From contig NZ_CP126981.1 in assembly GCF_030252325.1 (NCBI RefSeq), forward strand, positions 1,550,001-1,614,000: a stretch of 64,000 nt of DNA, written 5' to 3'. Below, piece by piece: positions 9,100 through 18,305 of this stretch. The notes beneath the pieces were generated by a model that worked only from the letters and a program-made list of their open reading frames with translations, made no database searches and was not told the DNA's origin. Each line of letters opens with the position of its first letter. Position 1 is the first letter of the stretch. The translations under genes and the position numbers were made by a program. Source of the stretch: Candidatus Mycobacterium wuenschmannii (lineage in GTDB: Bacteria; Actinomycetota; Actinomycetes; Mycobacteriales; Mycobacteriaceae).

Positions 9100-10383
9100 G
9101 TGAGCCTCGCGACGCGCGAAAACGGCACGGCACCGCCCGAACTCGCGTTGGCCGACATCAATCTCGGTGACTGGGACTTCTGGGGCCTCGATGACGACAA
9201 GCGTGACGGCGCATTCGCCACGCTGCGTCGGGAGGCACCGATCTCGTTCTGGGACGAGCCCGCGCAGGAGGGTTTCCAGCAGGGCGGCGGGCACTGGGCG
9301 CTGACCGGACTCGACGACGTGTTCTTCGCCAGCCGCCATCCCGACATCTTCAGCTCCAGCCCGAACATCACCATCAACGACCAGACCCCGGAGGTCTCGG
9401 AGTACTTCGGCTCGATGATCGTGCTCGACGACCCGCGCCACCAACGGCTGCGGTCGATCGTCAGCCGGGCCTTCACCCCGAAAGTGGTTGCGCGCATTGA
9501 GAATTCGGTGCGTGAGCGGGCGCGCCGCCTGGTCGCCGACCTGATCGCCCACCACCCCGACGGCACCGGCGAGGCCGTCGCCGAACTGGCCGGACCGCTG
9601 CCCCTGCAGGTCATCTGCGACATGATGGGCATTCCCGACGAGGACCACCAGAAGATCTTTCACTGGACCAACGTCATCCTCGGCTTCGGCGACCCGGACC
9701 TGACCACCGAGTTCGACGACTTCCTGCATGTGTCGATGGACATCGGCGCCTACGCCACCGCGCTGGCCGAGGACCGTCGGGTCAACCACCACGACGATCT
9801 GACCACCAGCCTGGTGCAGGCGGAGGTCGACGGCGAGCGCCTGACCTCGGCCGAGGTGGCGTCGTTCTTCATCCTGCTGGCGGTGGCGGGCAACGAGACC
9901 ACCCGCAACGCGATCAGCCACGGATTGGTCGCGCTAACCCGCTACCCCGAGCAGCGGCGGACGTGGTGGTCCGAGTTCGACGCGCTGTCGCACACGGCCG
10001 TCGAGGAGGTCGTCCGGTGGGCCTCGCCCGTGGTCTACATGCGGCGCACGCTGACCCGCGACTTCGAGATGCACGGCACCACAATGAAATCCGGCGACAA
10101 GGCCACGCTGTGGTACTGCTCGGCGAACCGCGACGAGTCGAAGTTCGCCGAGCCGTGGAAGTTCGACGTCACCCGCGACCCGAACCCGCACGTCGGCTTC
10201 GGCGGCGGCGGCGCGCACTTCTGTCTGGGTGCCAACCTGGCCCGCCGCGAAATCCGGGTGATGTTCGAGGAACTGCACCGCCAGATTCCCGACGTGGTCG
10301 CCACCGACGAGCCGGCGCGGTTGCTGTCGCCGTTCATTCACGGCATCAAGACGCTGCCGATCGCGTGGACCCCGCCGCGCTGA
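9100..10383 (+). CDS. cyp124: Cytochrome P450 CYP124 (methyl-branched lipid omega-hydroxylase)
   Basis: This 427-residue P450 has the I-helix motif AGNETTR (about 268), the ExxR motif in EEVVRW (about 310) and the haem loop FGGGGAHFCLG with the cysteine ligand near 376. The sequence matches what I know of mycobacterial CYP124A1, which omega-hydroxylates methyl-branched lipids and the cholesterol side chain. Electrons would come from a ferredoxin and reductase encoded elsewhere. The GTG start at 9100 has GACGAGGCG upstream. The synteny with the Rv2264c-like gene supports the assignment, since cyp124 is Rv2266. Confidence 0.9.
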   Translation: MSLATRENGTAPPELALADINLGDWDFWGLDDDKRDGAFATLRREAPISFWDEPAQEGFQQGGGHWALTGLDDVFFASRHPDIFSSSPNITINDQTPEVSEYFGSMIVLDDPRHQRLRSIVSRAFTPKVVARIENSVRERARRLVADLIAHHPDGTGEAVAELAGPLPLQVICDMMGIPDEDHQKIFHWTNVILGFGDPDLTTEFDDFLHVSMDIGAYATALAEDRRVNHHDDLTTSLVQAEVDGERLTSAEVASFFILLAVAGNETTRNAISHGLVALTRYPEQRRTWWSEFDALSHTAVEEVVRWASPVVYMRRTLTRDFEMHGTTMKSGDKATLWYCSANRDESKFAEPWKFDVTRDPNPHVGFGGGGAHFCLGANLARREIRVMFEELHRQIPDVVATDEPARLLSPFIHGIKTLPIAWTPPR

Positions 10384-10432
10384 TTCCGATCCGGGGCGCT
10401 CATGCGTCCGTGCCGTACAGGATGATGTCCTG

Positions 10433-12025
10433 ATGTTCGGCCTCGTCGTCATCGTCGCGTTGTTCGCCGTCGTCATCGTGGGCACGGTGGTGGGCCGGCG
10501 TTTCCGGGTGGGCCCGCCGGTGTTGCTCATCGGCCTCGGCGCATTGCTCGGCCTGGTCCCGCAATTCGGCCACGTGCGACTCGACGGCGAGATCGTGCTG
10601 CTGATCTTCCTGCCGGCGATCTTGTACTGGGAAAGCCTGAACACCAGCATCCGCGAGATTCGCGCGAACATGCGGGTGATCGTGCTGCTCAGCATCGGGC
10701 TGGTGATTGCCAGTGCGATCGCGGTGACGTGGACGGCCCGGGCGTTCGGGATGGAGTCGCACGCCGCGTCGGTGCTCGGAGCCGTGCTCTCCCCGACCGA
10801 TGCTGCCGCCGTCGCCGGTCTGGCGAAGCGGCTGCCGCGTCGCAACCTCACCGTCCTGAAGACCGAGAGCGTAATCAACGACGGCACCGCGCTGGTGCTG
10901 TTCGGCGTCGCGGTGTCGGTCGCGATGGGTGGTGCGCCCGTGGGTCCGATCGACCTGACCGTTCGCTTCGTGATCTCCTACCTCGGCGGTGTCGCCGCCG
11001 GCCTGGTGATCGGCGGTGCGGTGACGCTGGTCCGGACGCGGCTCGACGCTCCCCAGGAGGAAGCGGCGCTGAGCCTGCTGACGCCGTTCGCGGCGTTCCT
11101 GCTCGCCTACGCGTTCGACTGCAGCGGGGTGGTCGCCGTGCTGGTGTCGGCGCTGATGCTGGCCTACGCGTCGCCGCGGGTGATCCGGGCGCGGTCGCGG
11201 TTGGTGTCGTTCGCATTCTGGGACATCGCGACGTTCCTGGTCAACGGCGCGCTGTGGGTGTTCGTCGGAGTCCAGCTGCCCAGCGCGATTCGGGGTGTCA
11301 GCCGGATCGACGGCGGTATCCAGCACGCGATAGCCATGGCGGTCGCCGTCACGTTCGTCGTCGTGGCGACTCGCCTGGTCTGGGGCGAGGCCACCACCTG
11401 GCTGGTCCGCTTCATCGACCGGCGCGAGGCGCAGCGCGAGCGCCGTATCGACTGGCGTCAGCGGATGGTGTCGGGGTGGGCCGGATTCCGCGGCGCCGTC
11501 TCGCTGGCCGCCGCCTTGGCGGTCCCGCTGACCACCCATAGCGGTGCGCCCTTCCCGGACCGCAACCTGATCGTGTTCGTGGTCTCGTTCGTCATCCTCA
11601 CCACCGTGATCGTGCAGGGCAGCACCCTACCCAGCATCGTGCGCTGGGCGAAGATCCCCGAGGACGTGGCCCACGCCGACGAACTGCGACTGGGCCGCTG
11701 CGCGGGTGCGCAGGCCGCGCTGGACGCGCTGCCGGTGGTCGCCGCCGAACTCGGCATCCCCGACGCCATTCAGGACCGGATGCACGCGGAGTACCAGAAG
11801 CACGCCGCGCTGGTCAGGGCCAGCGACGACGGCTCCACCCGCGACGACGCCGAGGCCAAGAGCGACATGATCCGTCAGGTGCGGCTCGGCGTGCTCGAGC
11901 ACAAACGCCGCGCCATCACCGAACTGCGCGACCAGCGTCGCATCGACGACATCGTGCTGCTCGAACTGCAGGAGTCGATGGACCTCGAAGAAGCGCGGCT
12001 ACTGGGCCCGTCCGGACCCGACTGA
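10433..12025 (+). CDS. Na+/H+ antiporter, CPA1 (NhaP/YjcE) family
   Basis: This 530-residue protein has about 12 hydrophobic helices over residues 1-410, then a charged cytoplasmic C-terminal domain (roughly 410-530). CPA1 landmarks are FLPAILYWESLNTS (helix 3), LGAVLSPTDAAAV (the TD pair of the transport site), ESVINDGTALVLF (the ND pair) and GWAGFRGAVSLAAALAVP. It exchanges Na+ or K+ for protons across the plasma membrane. It is close in kind to M. tuberculosis Rv2287. It ends convergently with the sensor lipoprotein gene. Confidence 0.92.
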   Translation: MFGLVVIVALFAVVIVGTVVGRRFRVGPPVLLIGLGALLGLVPQFGHVRLDGEIVLLIFLPAILYWESLNTSIREIRANMRVIVLLSIGLVIASAIAVTWTARAFGMESHAASVLGAVLSPTDAAAVAGLAKRLPRRNLTVLKTESVINDGTALVLFGVAVSVAMGGAPVGPIDLTVRFVISYLGGVAAGLVIGGAVTLVRTRLDAPQEEAALSLLTPFAAFLLAYAFDCSGVVAVLVSALMLAYASPRVIRARSRLVSFAFWDIATFLVNGALWVFVGVQLPSAIRGVSRIDGGIQHAIAMAVAVTFVVVATRLVWGEATTWLVRFIDRREAQRERRIDWRQRMVSGWAGFRGAVSLAAALAVPLTTHSGAPFPDRNLIVFVVSFVILTTVIVQGSTLPSIVRWAKIPEDVAHADELRLGRCAGAQAALDALPVVAAELGIPDAIQDRMHAEYQKHAALVRASDDGSTRDDAEAKSDMIRQVRLGVLEHKRRAITELRDQRRIDDIVLLELQESMDLEEARLLGPSGPD

Positions 12026-12034
12026 CCAAACGGG

Positions 12035-12721
12035 TTAGCGCGAAGCAACTTTCGCCGCGATCTGGTTGGCGATGTCGATCGCCGAGTTCGCCGGCTTGGC
12101 GCTGCAGGTGTTGACGTCGACGACGACGTTGTTGCGCACCGCCAGCGCGCGCCCGCACGCCCAGCCGCCGGTCTTCGCCTCTTGCTGCGTCGAAGTCGCG
12201 CTCAGCACGTCGTTGTCGGCCGATATCGGACTGACGTCCCACACCGTCCGGGTCTGCGTGTGGGTGTACTGGTGGCAGGCCGGCCAGCGCAGCAGGGAAC
12301 CGACGAAGAAGACGTGCGCCTGTTTGACCGTCGGGAACAACACCACCGCCTGCTCGGCGTAGTGGGTGAAGTTGTCGCCGTCGTTGAGCTCCTGATCGCG
12401 CATGCCGGTGAAGCCGCTGTTGGCGTACACCGGGGCCTGCGCCGACCCGTCGAGAGCCAGGCACTCGGGCGGCCGCATGGTGGCGCTGTCGTCGCCCATC
12501 GCGTCGTGACTGCGGATCACCGCCATCTCGGCGGCCCCCATCAGCGGGTTCACCTGCGCGGGCGTGAGCAGTAACGACTCGAGTTCCCGCTCGACGACCG
12601 GCCGCGGGATCAACGACGTGATCGTCGTCGTCGTGGACTGGTTGCTCTGGTTGCTGCTGCCGCATCCCGCGACGAGCAGCCCGACTCCGGCCACTGCCAG
12701 CGTGGCCGCCACATCGCGCAT
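12035..12721 (-). CDS. Lipoprotein with PknH-like sensor domain
   Basis: This 228-residue protein has a lipoprotein signal with lipobox LVAGC (Cys20), a Ser/Thr/Gln-rich linker and then the extracellular sensor fold found at the C-terminus of kinase PknH and in Lpp/Lpr lipoproteins (IPRPVVERELESLLLTPAQV at its start). The paired cysteines C107 (PPEC), C151 (WPAC), C190 (WACG) and C206 (NTCS) fit the two disulfides of that domain. It should be anchored to the outer face of the plasma membrane. Its ligand is unknown. The ATG at 12721 has GAGGAG almost adjoining, which is closer than usual. Confidence 0.82.
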   Translation of the reverse strand: MRDVAATLAVAGVGLLVAGCGSSNQSNQSTTTTITSLIPRPVVERELESLLLTPAQVNPLMGAAEMAVIRSHDAMGDDSATMRPPECLALDGSAQAPVYANSGFTGMRDQELNDGDNFTHYAEQAVVLFPTVKQAHVFFVGSLLRWPACHQYTHTQTRTVWDVSPISADNDVLSATSTQQEAKTGGWACGRALAVRNNVVVDVNTCSAKPANSAIDIANQIAAKVASR

Positions 12722-12853
12722 CTCCTCGTGTCCGTCCCCTCGTTCCCGGCCCGATCGACCCTACCCCGCACTGAGAGCGTCATACCCAGTCGCCCGACGC
12801 CCGAATCGTGCTGAAAGCTCCTCGGGTGAAACCGAAATGAGTACCGTCGATGC

Positions 12854-13366
12854 GTGCCCCTTCGGAGGGAGAGCCCGCTACGCGGTCGGCGCCTGCGCAT
12901 CGACGAGGCGCTGCTGGAGAGGGCGCTGATGAGTCCGGTCGGCTATCAATTCCTGCTTCACCTCGCGCCGCAGATCGACACCGTCCTCATCCCGCTGACC
13001 CACGGCCGCATGAGCTCGGCGGGCATCGACAAGGTCGGGCTTGTCACCACCACCGGAGCCAAGTCGGGACAGGTCCGCACCCATCCGCTCGCGTTGCTGC
13101 CCGATGCCGACGGGCTGCTGGCGATCGGCTCCAACTACGGCCGCGCCACGCATCCGGCGTGGACGGCCAACCTGCTGGCCCACCCGGAGTGCACGGTCGA
13201 ATTCATGGCGGCGCCCGCGCCCTACCGGGCCGAGTTGCTGACCGGGGAGGCCCGCGCGTCGGCGTGGGCCGCGGCCACCGACTTCTATGCCGGCTACGAG
13301 CGGTACCGACACAAGTGCGCGCCGCGTGAGATCAGGGTGTTCCGCCTGCGACCCGGCACCGCCTGA
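12854..13366 (+). CDS. Deazaflavin (F420)-dependent nitroreductase-fold protein
   Basis: This 170-residue protein belongs to the Ddn/split beta-barrel family. The core runs VGLVTTTGAKSGQVRTHPLA with SNYGRATHPAWTANLLAHPE and ends in a YAGYERYRHK helix. Family members bind F420H2 or fatty acids and reduce quinones and nitro compounds. The GTG start at 12854 lacks a clear ribosome binding site, but the resulting MPLRRESPLRGRR resembles the N-terminus of relatives. An ATG at 12929 has a better site (GGAGAGGGCGCTG) and would remove 25 residues. I favour the longer form on homology, with moderate certainty about the start. Confidence 0.78.
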   Translation: MPLRRESPLRGRRLRIDEALLERALMSPVGYQFLLHLAPQIDTVLIPLTHGRMSSAGIDKVGLVTTTGAKSGQVRTHPLALLPDADGLLAIGSNYGRATHPAWTANLLAHPECTVEFMAAPAPYRAELLTGEARASAWAAATDFYAGYERYRHKCAPREIRVFRLRPGTA

Positions 13367-13467
13367 CCCACGTCGGCCTCTCGAGATCTGCGGTGTTCAC
13401 GGCCTGTTCAGCGAGAAGTCAGTGTCAGATCGTTGACCGCACACGAGCACCGCGTGTGCTTTGGCGT

Positions 13468-14613
13468 ATGCGTGTTGTTCAGGTCGCCAACTTCTACGGG
13501 CCACGCTCCGGTGGGCTGCGCACGGCCGTGGATCGGTTGGGTGCGGAGTACTGTGCCGCCGGTCATCAGGTCGTCCTCATCGTTCCGGGCCGGCACGCCG
13601 AACACACGCGACTGTCGACCGGTGTCGAACGAATCATCGTGCCCGCCAAGCTGATTCCGTTCACCGGTGGCTACCGTGCCGTGTTGCCCGGGCCGGTGCG
13701 AACGCTGCTGGAGGATCTGCGGCCGGACACCCTGGAGGTGTCGGATCGGCTGACGCTGCGGTCGCTGGGACGCTGGGGCCGCAACCACGGCGCGACGACG
13801 GTGATGATCTCCCACGAACGCCTCGATCGTCTTGCCGCGCAGATACTTCCGCGCCGTACGGCGCGCCGGTTCGCCGACTTCGCCAACCGGCGGACCGCAG
13901 CGGACTACGACACCGTGGTCTGCACGACGGGTTTCGCACGCGAGGAGTTCGACCGCATCGGCGCGACCAACACCGTGACCATTCCGCTCGGCGTCGACCT
14001 GGAGACCTTTCACCCGTCGCGCCGGTCGGCACTGATCCGTCAGCGCTGGGCCACCCCGGGCGAGATCCTGCTGGTGCACTGCGGACGGTTGTCGGTGGAG
14101 AAGCGGGCCGACCGCAGCATCGACGCGGTGGCCGCCCTGTGCGACGCCGGCGTCGCCGCACGACTGGTGGTGGTCGGCGACGGCCCGTTGCGCGCCCGGT
14201 TGCAGCGCCAGGCGGCGCGGTTGCCGGTCGACTTCACCGGGTTCGTCTCCGAACGGCGCAGTGTGGCCGAGTTGCTGGCGTCGGCGGATGTCGCGCTGGC
14301 CCCCGGGCCGCACGAGACGTTCGGGCTGGCCGCGCTGGAATCACTGGCCTGCGGGACGCCCGCGGTGGTGTCGCGGACGTCGGCCCTCGGCGAGATCATC
14401 ACCCCCGACAGCGGCGCGCTGGCCGACAACAACCCGCAGGCCATCGCCGACGCGGTCAGCACCGTCGTCAGTCGACCCGAACAGCATCGACGTGCGGGCG
14501 CGCGTCAACGCGCGGAGATGTTCACCTGGCAACGCGCGGCGGTCGGAATGCTGAGCACGCTCGGCGGCGCCGCCAGCGACGACGACCCCGGCGGTTCTCA
14601 GCACACCGCCTGA
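13468..14613 (+). CDS. pimC: GDP-mannose-dependent alpha-mannosyltransferase PimC
   Basis: This 381-residue GT4 glycosyltransferase begins MRVVQVANFYGPRSGGLRTA. Motifs include GGLRT for acceptor-side binding, HCGRLSVEKRADRSID at the start of the C-terminal Rossmann domain and PHETFGLAALESLACG, the EX7E-type donor site. The sequence is very like PimC of M. tuberculosis CDC1551, described as adding the third mannose to phosphatidylinositol mannosides using GDP-mannose on the cytoplasmic side. PimC is reported in CDC1551 but not H37Rv, so other enzymes can cover this step. It is flanked by unrelated genes. Confidence 0.88.
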   Translation: MRVVQVANFYGPRSGGLRTAVDRLGAEYCAAGHQVVLIVPGRHAEHTRLSTGVERIIVPAKLIPFTGGYRAVLPGPVRTLLEDLRPDTLEVSDRLTLRSLGRWGRNHGATTVMISHERLDRLAAQILPRRTARRFADFANRRTAADYDTVVCTTGFAREEFDRIGATNTVTIPLGVDLETFHPSRRSALIRQRWATPGEILLVHCGRLSVEKRADRSIDAVAALCDAGVAARLVVVGDGPLRARLQRQAARLPVDFTGFVSERRSVAELLASADVALAPGPHETFGLAALESLACGTPAVVSRTSALGEIITPDSGALADNNPQAIADAVSTVVSRPEQHRRAGARQRAEMFTWQRAAVGMLSTLGGAASDDDPGGSQHTA

Positions 14614-14620
14614 GAACGAC

Positions 14621-15022
14621 CTAACCGGTGCCGGCTGGGCCCACCTGGCCAGTCAGCGGATTGACCTGGACTGTCATCGGCCCGCCGGTCGGCTGCCGGC
14701 CCTGCGCCGCGGCGCGCTGCTGCGCGGCCTGCGCCAAGGCGTTGACCACCGGGTTGTTCTTCGCCATCTCGCGGCGGTCTTCCTCGGACAACTCGTAGAA
14801 CGACCACAGCCCCCACGCGGACGGCCGAACGTAGACCGTCACCTTCTGGTGCCGGCGCTTGTTGGCGGTCAGCACCGCGGGCACGGCCACGACGCGGTCC
14901 AGGGTCGCCGAGCTCACCATCTCCTGCGCGATCTTGTCCACGTCCACTCCGTCCTGGAGTTCGTAGACCATCGACTGGTGGGCTGTGTGGTGTGGGCCCT
15001 GGAGGGCCATGTACCACGCCAT
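14621..15022 (-). CDS. Conserved mycobacterial hypothetical protein
   Basis: This 133-residue protein has an ordered N-terminal 90 residues (MAWYMALQGPHHTAHQSMVY, KVTVYVRPSAWGLWSFYEL) and a Gln/Ala/Pro/Gly-rich tail. There is no signal peptide, membrane helix or motif that I can name. The start at 15022 has GGAGACGCGG directly upstream. It lies 7 bp from the convergent end of pimC. Function unknown; codon use is typical of the genome. Confidence 0.7.
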   Translation of the reverse strand: MAWYMALQGPHHTAHQSMVYELQDGVDVDKIAQEMVSSATLDRVVAVPAVLTANKRRHQKVTVYVRPSAWGLWSFYELSEEDRREMAKNNPVVNALAQAAQQRAAAQGRQPTGGPMTVQVNPLTGQVGPAGTG

Positions 15023-15105
15023 CCGCGTCTCCTTCGCTCGTGATTCTCAGCGCAACTGTAGAGGACGAGCGATGGCCGCAGTGCCGATTGACATTGCGGC
15101 CTGGG

Positions 15106-15879
15106 CTAATTCGTGTCGGGGAATGCGACCTGGCTGGCGGAGGCGCCCCGCGCGACGACGACCGGCATCGAAGTCGAGGAGTTGGTTTGCAGGATCGTCT
15201 GCACCACCTCGATCAGGTCCTCGACCGGCATCAGCTTGCCGGGCATGCAACCACCCGACATCCACAGCGGATAGGCCTTCATCGCCAGGTCCATGTCCCA
15301 CCCGGCGTTCATGCCGGTGGCCGCGTCGCCTTCGCCGCCCGCGCACTCCCCGACGATGAGCGAGGTGAATCCGATGTCGGGGTGCTCGGCGCGCCAAGCG
15401 TCGACGAGGCGCTCCAGCGCGGCCTTGCTCACGCCGTAGGCGCCGAGTCCCGGCCACGGCGGCCCGAAGCTGCCGGCATCGGAGGACAGGAAGACGGCCT
15501 TGCCCGCGGTGGCGGTCAGGTGCGGGATCGCCGCCGCGGTGGCCAGCGATGCGCCGATCACGTTGGTGTCGAAGATGCGCCGCCAGGTGTCGGCGCCGGT
15601 GTCGACCATCCGCACCAGCGGGCTGATCGCGGGCGTGTAGATGAGGTTGTCGATGCCACCCATCGACTCGGCGGCCTGATCGAATGCCGACCGGCAGGAC
15701 TGCTCGTCGGTGACATCGCATTCGATGGCGACCGCACCCGGCCCGGCCTCCTCGGCCGCGGCATCGATCCGGGCCCGCCGCCGCGCCATGAGCGCGATCT
15801 TTCCGCCGCGTTGCGCCAGTCCGATGCCGATACACCGGCCGAGCCCACTCGACGCCCCGACGACCACTGTCCGTGACAT
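15106..15879 (-). CDS. Short-chain dehydrogenase/reductase
   Basis: This 257-residue SDR has the cofactor motif GASSGLG (residues 7-13), an atypical YTPAIS where classical members have NNAG, a catalytic serine in VFLSSDAGS and the YxxxK pair in AYGVSKAALE. The Arg cluster after strand 2 (MARRRAR) favours NADP(H). The C-terminus is divergent, with GGCMPGKLMPVEDL resembling mycobacterial SDRs of unknown substrate. The ATG at 15879 (MSRTVVVGASS) gives the usual family N-terminus, and AAGAGAGGGCGAAA lies upstream. Confidence 0.83.
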   Translation of the reverse strand: MSRTVVVGASSGLGRCIGIGLAQRGGKIALMARRRARIDAAAEEAGPGAVAIECDVTDEQSCRSAFDQAAESMGGIDNLIYTPAISPLVRMVDTGADTWRRIFDTNVIGASLATAAAIPHLTATAGKAVFLSSDAGSFGPPWPGLGAYGVSKAALERLVDAWRAEHPDIGFTSLIVGECAGGEGDAATGMNAGWDMDLAMKAYPLWMSGGCMPGKLMPVEDLIEVVQTILQTNSSTSMPVVVARGASASQVAFPDTN

Positions 15880-16054
15880 TTTCGCCCTCTCTTGTAACGT
15901 GCGCGCTGCAGCCACAGCGTATCGGCCGGCATCCGACCGTTGTGCATTCGTGCCGAATTCGAGGCCGGGGCTTGGCCGTCCGGATAGTTGGACGCGCGTA
16001 GATTGTGAGTTTAGACACGTTCGGGCAGGGCTAAGTAAATCTCAATCACTAGAG

Positions 16055-16071
16055 GTGCGCCTCGCGCGCAC
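16055..16071. promoter_or_regulatory. Inverted repeat upstream of the small coiled-coil gene
   Basis: GTGCGC-CTCGC-GCGCAC is a perfect 6-bp inverted repeat with a 5-base loop, 20 bases upstream of the start at 16092. In RNA it would form a stable hairpin close to the ribosome binding region; as DNA it could be an operator. GC-only arms are easy to obtain by chance here. Confidence 0.3.
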
Positions 16072-16091
16072 GGATGAGTTGGGGCAGCGAC

Positions 16092-16292
16092 ATGACCACT
16101 TTGACGGTTTCCGAAATCACCAAGGACGAGCGCGACTACGACAACTGGCTTGCCACGTTGTCGCAGGCGTCGGAACGCCTCGACGACCTGCAGACCGTGG
16201 TCGACGAGCTGCGCGAATTGTGCGCGCACGAGGAGGTCGTCCGCAGCAGCGAGGTCATGGCCGTCCTGCAGAAGCACCACGCCGTCTCCTGA
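16092..16292 (+). CDS. Small helical hypothetical protein
   Basis: This 66-residue protein (MTTLTVSEITKDERDYDNWL...) is predicted almost wholly helical. Heptad-like spacing in LSQASERLDDLQTVVDELRE suggests a short coiled coil. No cysteines, membrane segment or named domain is visible. An in-frame ATG 18 bases earlier (16074) is possible; I prefer 16092 because GGGGCAGCGAC precedes it at a reasonable distance. It lies 28 bp before the aldo-keto reductase gene and may be cotranscribed with it. Function unknown. Confidence 0.6.
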   Translation: MTTLTVSEITKDERDYDNWLATLSQASERLDDLQTVVDELRELCAHEEVVRSSEVMAVLQKHHAVS

Positions 16293-16320
16293 ACCCGGCG
16301 GCCTCAGTACCGTGGGCTAG

Positions 16321-17292
16321 ATGAAGTATCTGGACGTCCGCGGCGTCGGCAGAGTCAGCCGGATCGGACTGGGCACCTGGCAATTCGGCTCTCGCGAGTG
16401 GGGCTACGGCGACAGCTACGCATCCGGGCCCGCGCGTGACATCGTCCGCCGTGCAAGGGCTTTGGGCGTCACCTTCTTCGACACCGCCGAGGTCTACGGA
16501 CTCGGCAAGAGTGAGCGGATCCTCGGCGACGCTCTTGGCGACGAGCGCGACCAGGTCGCGGTGGCCAGCAAGATCTTCCCGGTCGCCCCGTTTCCCGCGA
16601 TCGTGAAGCAACGCGAGCGCGCCAGCGCCCGCCGCCTGCAACTCGAGCGCATCCCGCTCTACCAGATCCACCAGCCCAACCCGGTGGTGCCCGACTCGGT
16701 GATCATGCCGGGCATGCGCGACCTGCTCGACAGCGGCGCGATCGGAGCGGCCGGGGTCTCGAACTACTCGCTGGCCCGGTGGAAGCAGGCGGATGCCGCG
16801 CTCGGCCGGCCGGTGATCAGCAACCAGGTGCATTTCTCGCTGGCCCATCCGCAAGCGCTGAAGGCCATGGTGCCGTTCGCCGAGCAGGAGGATCGCATCG
16901 TGATCGCCTACAGCCCGCTCGCACAGGGACTGCTGGGCGGGAAGTACGGCGTGGACAACCGGCCCGGCGGTGTGCGCGCGGCCAACAGGTTGTTCGGCAC
17001 CGAGAACCTGCGCCGCATCGAGCCGTTGCTGCAGACGCTGCGCGACGTCGCCAAGGACGTCGACGCCAAGCCCGCGCAGGTGGCACTGGCGTGGCTGATC
17101 AACCTGCCCGGCGTGGTCGCCATCCCCGGCGCGTCCAGCGTCGAGCAGCTCGAATTCAATGTCGCCGCAGCCGAAATCGAGTTGAGCGCGGAGTCGCACG
17201 CGGCGCTGACGGACGCCGCCCGCAACTTCCGACCGGTGTCCGGCAAACGCTTTCTCGCCGACTCGATCCGCGAACGGCTACACCTGCGCTAG
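16321..17292 (+). CDS. Aldo/keto reductase (Rv2298-like)
   Basis: This 323-residue TIM-barrel oxidoreductase has the catalytic tetrad in place: Asp and Tyr in FFDTAEVYG, Lys in VASKIF and His in YQIHQPN. The NADP(H)-binding end is IPGASSVEQLEFN. It reduces carbonyl substrates, but the physiological one is unknown. Length and sequence are close to M. tuberculosis Rv2298, as I remember it. It ends convergently with the transglutaminase-like gene and the two stop codons share CTAG at 17289-17292. Confidence 0.88.
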   Translation: MKYLDVRGVGRVSRIGLGTWQFGSREWGYGDSYASGPARDIVRRARALGVTFFDTAEVYGLGKSERILGDALGDERDQVAVASKIFPVAPFPAIVKQRERASARRLQLERIPLYQIHQPNPVVPDSVIMPGMRDLLDSGAIGAAGVSNYSLARWKQADAALGRPVISNQVHFSLAHPQALKAMVPFAEQEDRIVIAYSPLAQGLLGGKYGVDNRPGGVRAANRLFGTENLRRIEPLLQTLRDVAKDVDAKPAQVALAWLINLPGVVAIPGASSVEQLEFNVAAAEIELSAESHAALTDAARNFRPVSGKRFLADSIRERLHLR

Positions 17293-18146
17293 CTCAGGCT
17301 CACCAGGTGGTCGATCGAGTCGATCGGCAGCTCGCCGTCGACGTAGGCCGTTATCATGATGTTGTTCAACATGATTGAGCCGGAGTGGTTGTCCAGGAAC
17401 GCGGTGTCGGCGGCGTCACGGCCGGTGGCGATGCGCACCATCGACTGGCGCGGCGCCAGACACGTCGCATCGACCACCCGCCATTCCCCTTCGATCAGCG
17501 CCTCCGCCACGGCGTGGAAGTCCATCGGATCGCAGCCCGGCGCATAGACCGCCACCAGTCGGGCCGGCACATTGACCGCCCGCAGCAACGCGACGACCAG
17601 GTGCGCGTAGTCGCGACACACTCCCGCGCCGGCCAGCAGCGTGTCGGCGGCGCCGTCGATCGGATCGCTGGATCCCGGCACATATTGCAGTCTCGACCCG
17701 ACCCAGGCGGCGACTTTCTCCAGCAGCGTCGCCGAGTCGGTGTACTGCCCGAACTCGGTGGCCGCGAACCCGAAGAATTTGTCGGCCTCGGCGTAGCGGC
17801 TGGGCCGCAGGTAGGTGATCACGTCGATGTCCCGGACCGGTGCGGGTTCGGCTTCGCCGGAGACCGTCGCCTGATAGGACAGGCTGACCGAGCCCTCCCC
17901 GACCTCGATCGAATGGATGCGGGTGTCGTGTGGCCCGATGATCTCGCGCGGCTGAAGTTGCTTGCCGTTGAACGTTATTGAGAGCGACTCACGAACGTCG
18001 AGGCCCGGCAGTCGCGCCACCGCGACCTGGAATTCGAGCGTCGTGGCAGCAGTGACCTGGACGTCGATCTGCGCGCCGACTTCGCGGTTGGCGAGCGTCG
18101 TGGTCGTGGCCTCGCCGCCGTCGGTCTGGTCCTGCCATGAGGGCAT
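17289..18146 (-). CDS. Transglutaminase-like cysteine peptidase-fold protein
   Basis: This 285-residue protein has an N-terminal beta-rich domain (bacterial transglutaminase N-terminal type, residues 20-130) and a transglutaminase-like core. The catalytic triad reads Cys in GAGVCRDYAH, His in MDFHAVAEA and Asp in RVVDATCLAPR. There is no signal peptide, so it is probably cytoplasmic. Such proteins are thought to act as peptidases or amidases rather than crosslinkers; the substrate is unknown. The ATG at 18146 follows AAAGGGCGGTACAACC, a good ribosome binding site. Confidence 0.85.
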   Translation of the reverse strand: MPSWQDQTDGGEATTTTLANREVGAQIDVQVTAATTLEFQVAVARLPGLDVRESLSITFNGKQLQPREIIGPHDTRIHSIEVGEGSVSLSYQATVSGEAEPAPVRDIDVITYLRPSRYAEADKFFGFAATEFGQYTDSATLLEKVAAWVGSRLQYVPGSSDPIDGAADTLLAGAGVCRDYAHLVVALLRAVNVPARLVAVYAPGCDPMDFHAVAEALIEGEWRVVDATCLAPRQSMVRIATGRDAADTAFLDNHSGSIMLNNIMITAYVDGELPIDSIDHLVSLS

Positions 18147-18305
18147 GGTTGTACCGCCCTTTCGTTGTCGCAACATTTGCGCGCCGAGACAATGGGTTGC
18201 CGTCGACCGATGTCCCACGAAATTCTTCGCAATTCGCCATCGGCTGCGGACTCAACCAGGGCACAGACTTCGAGTCCAGAGTATAGGTCGACGGGATTGG
18301 GTGCC

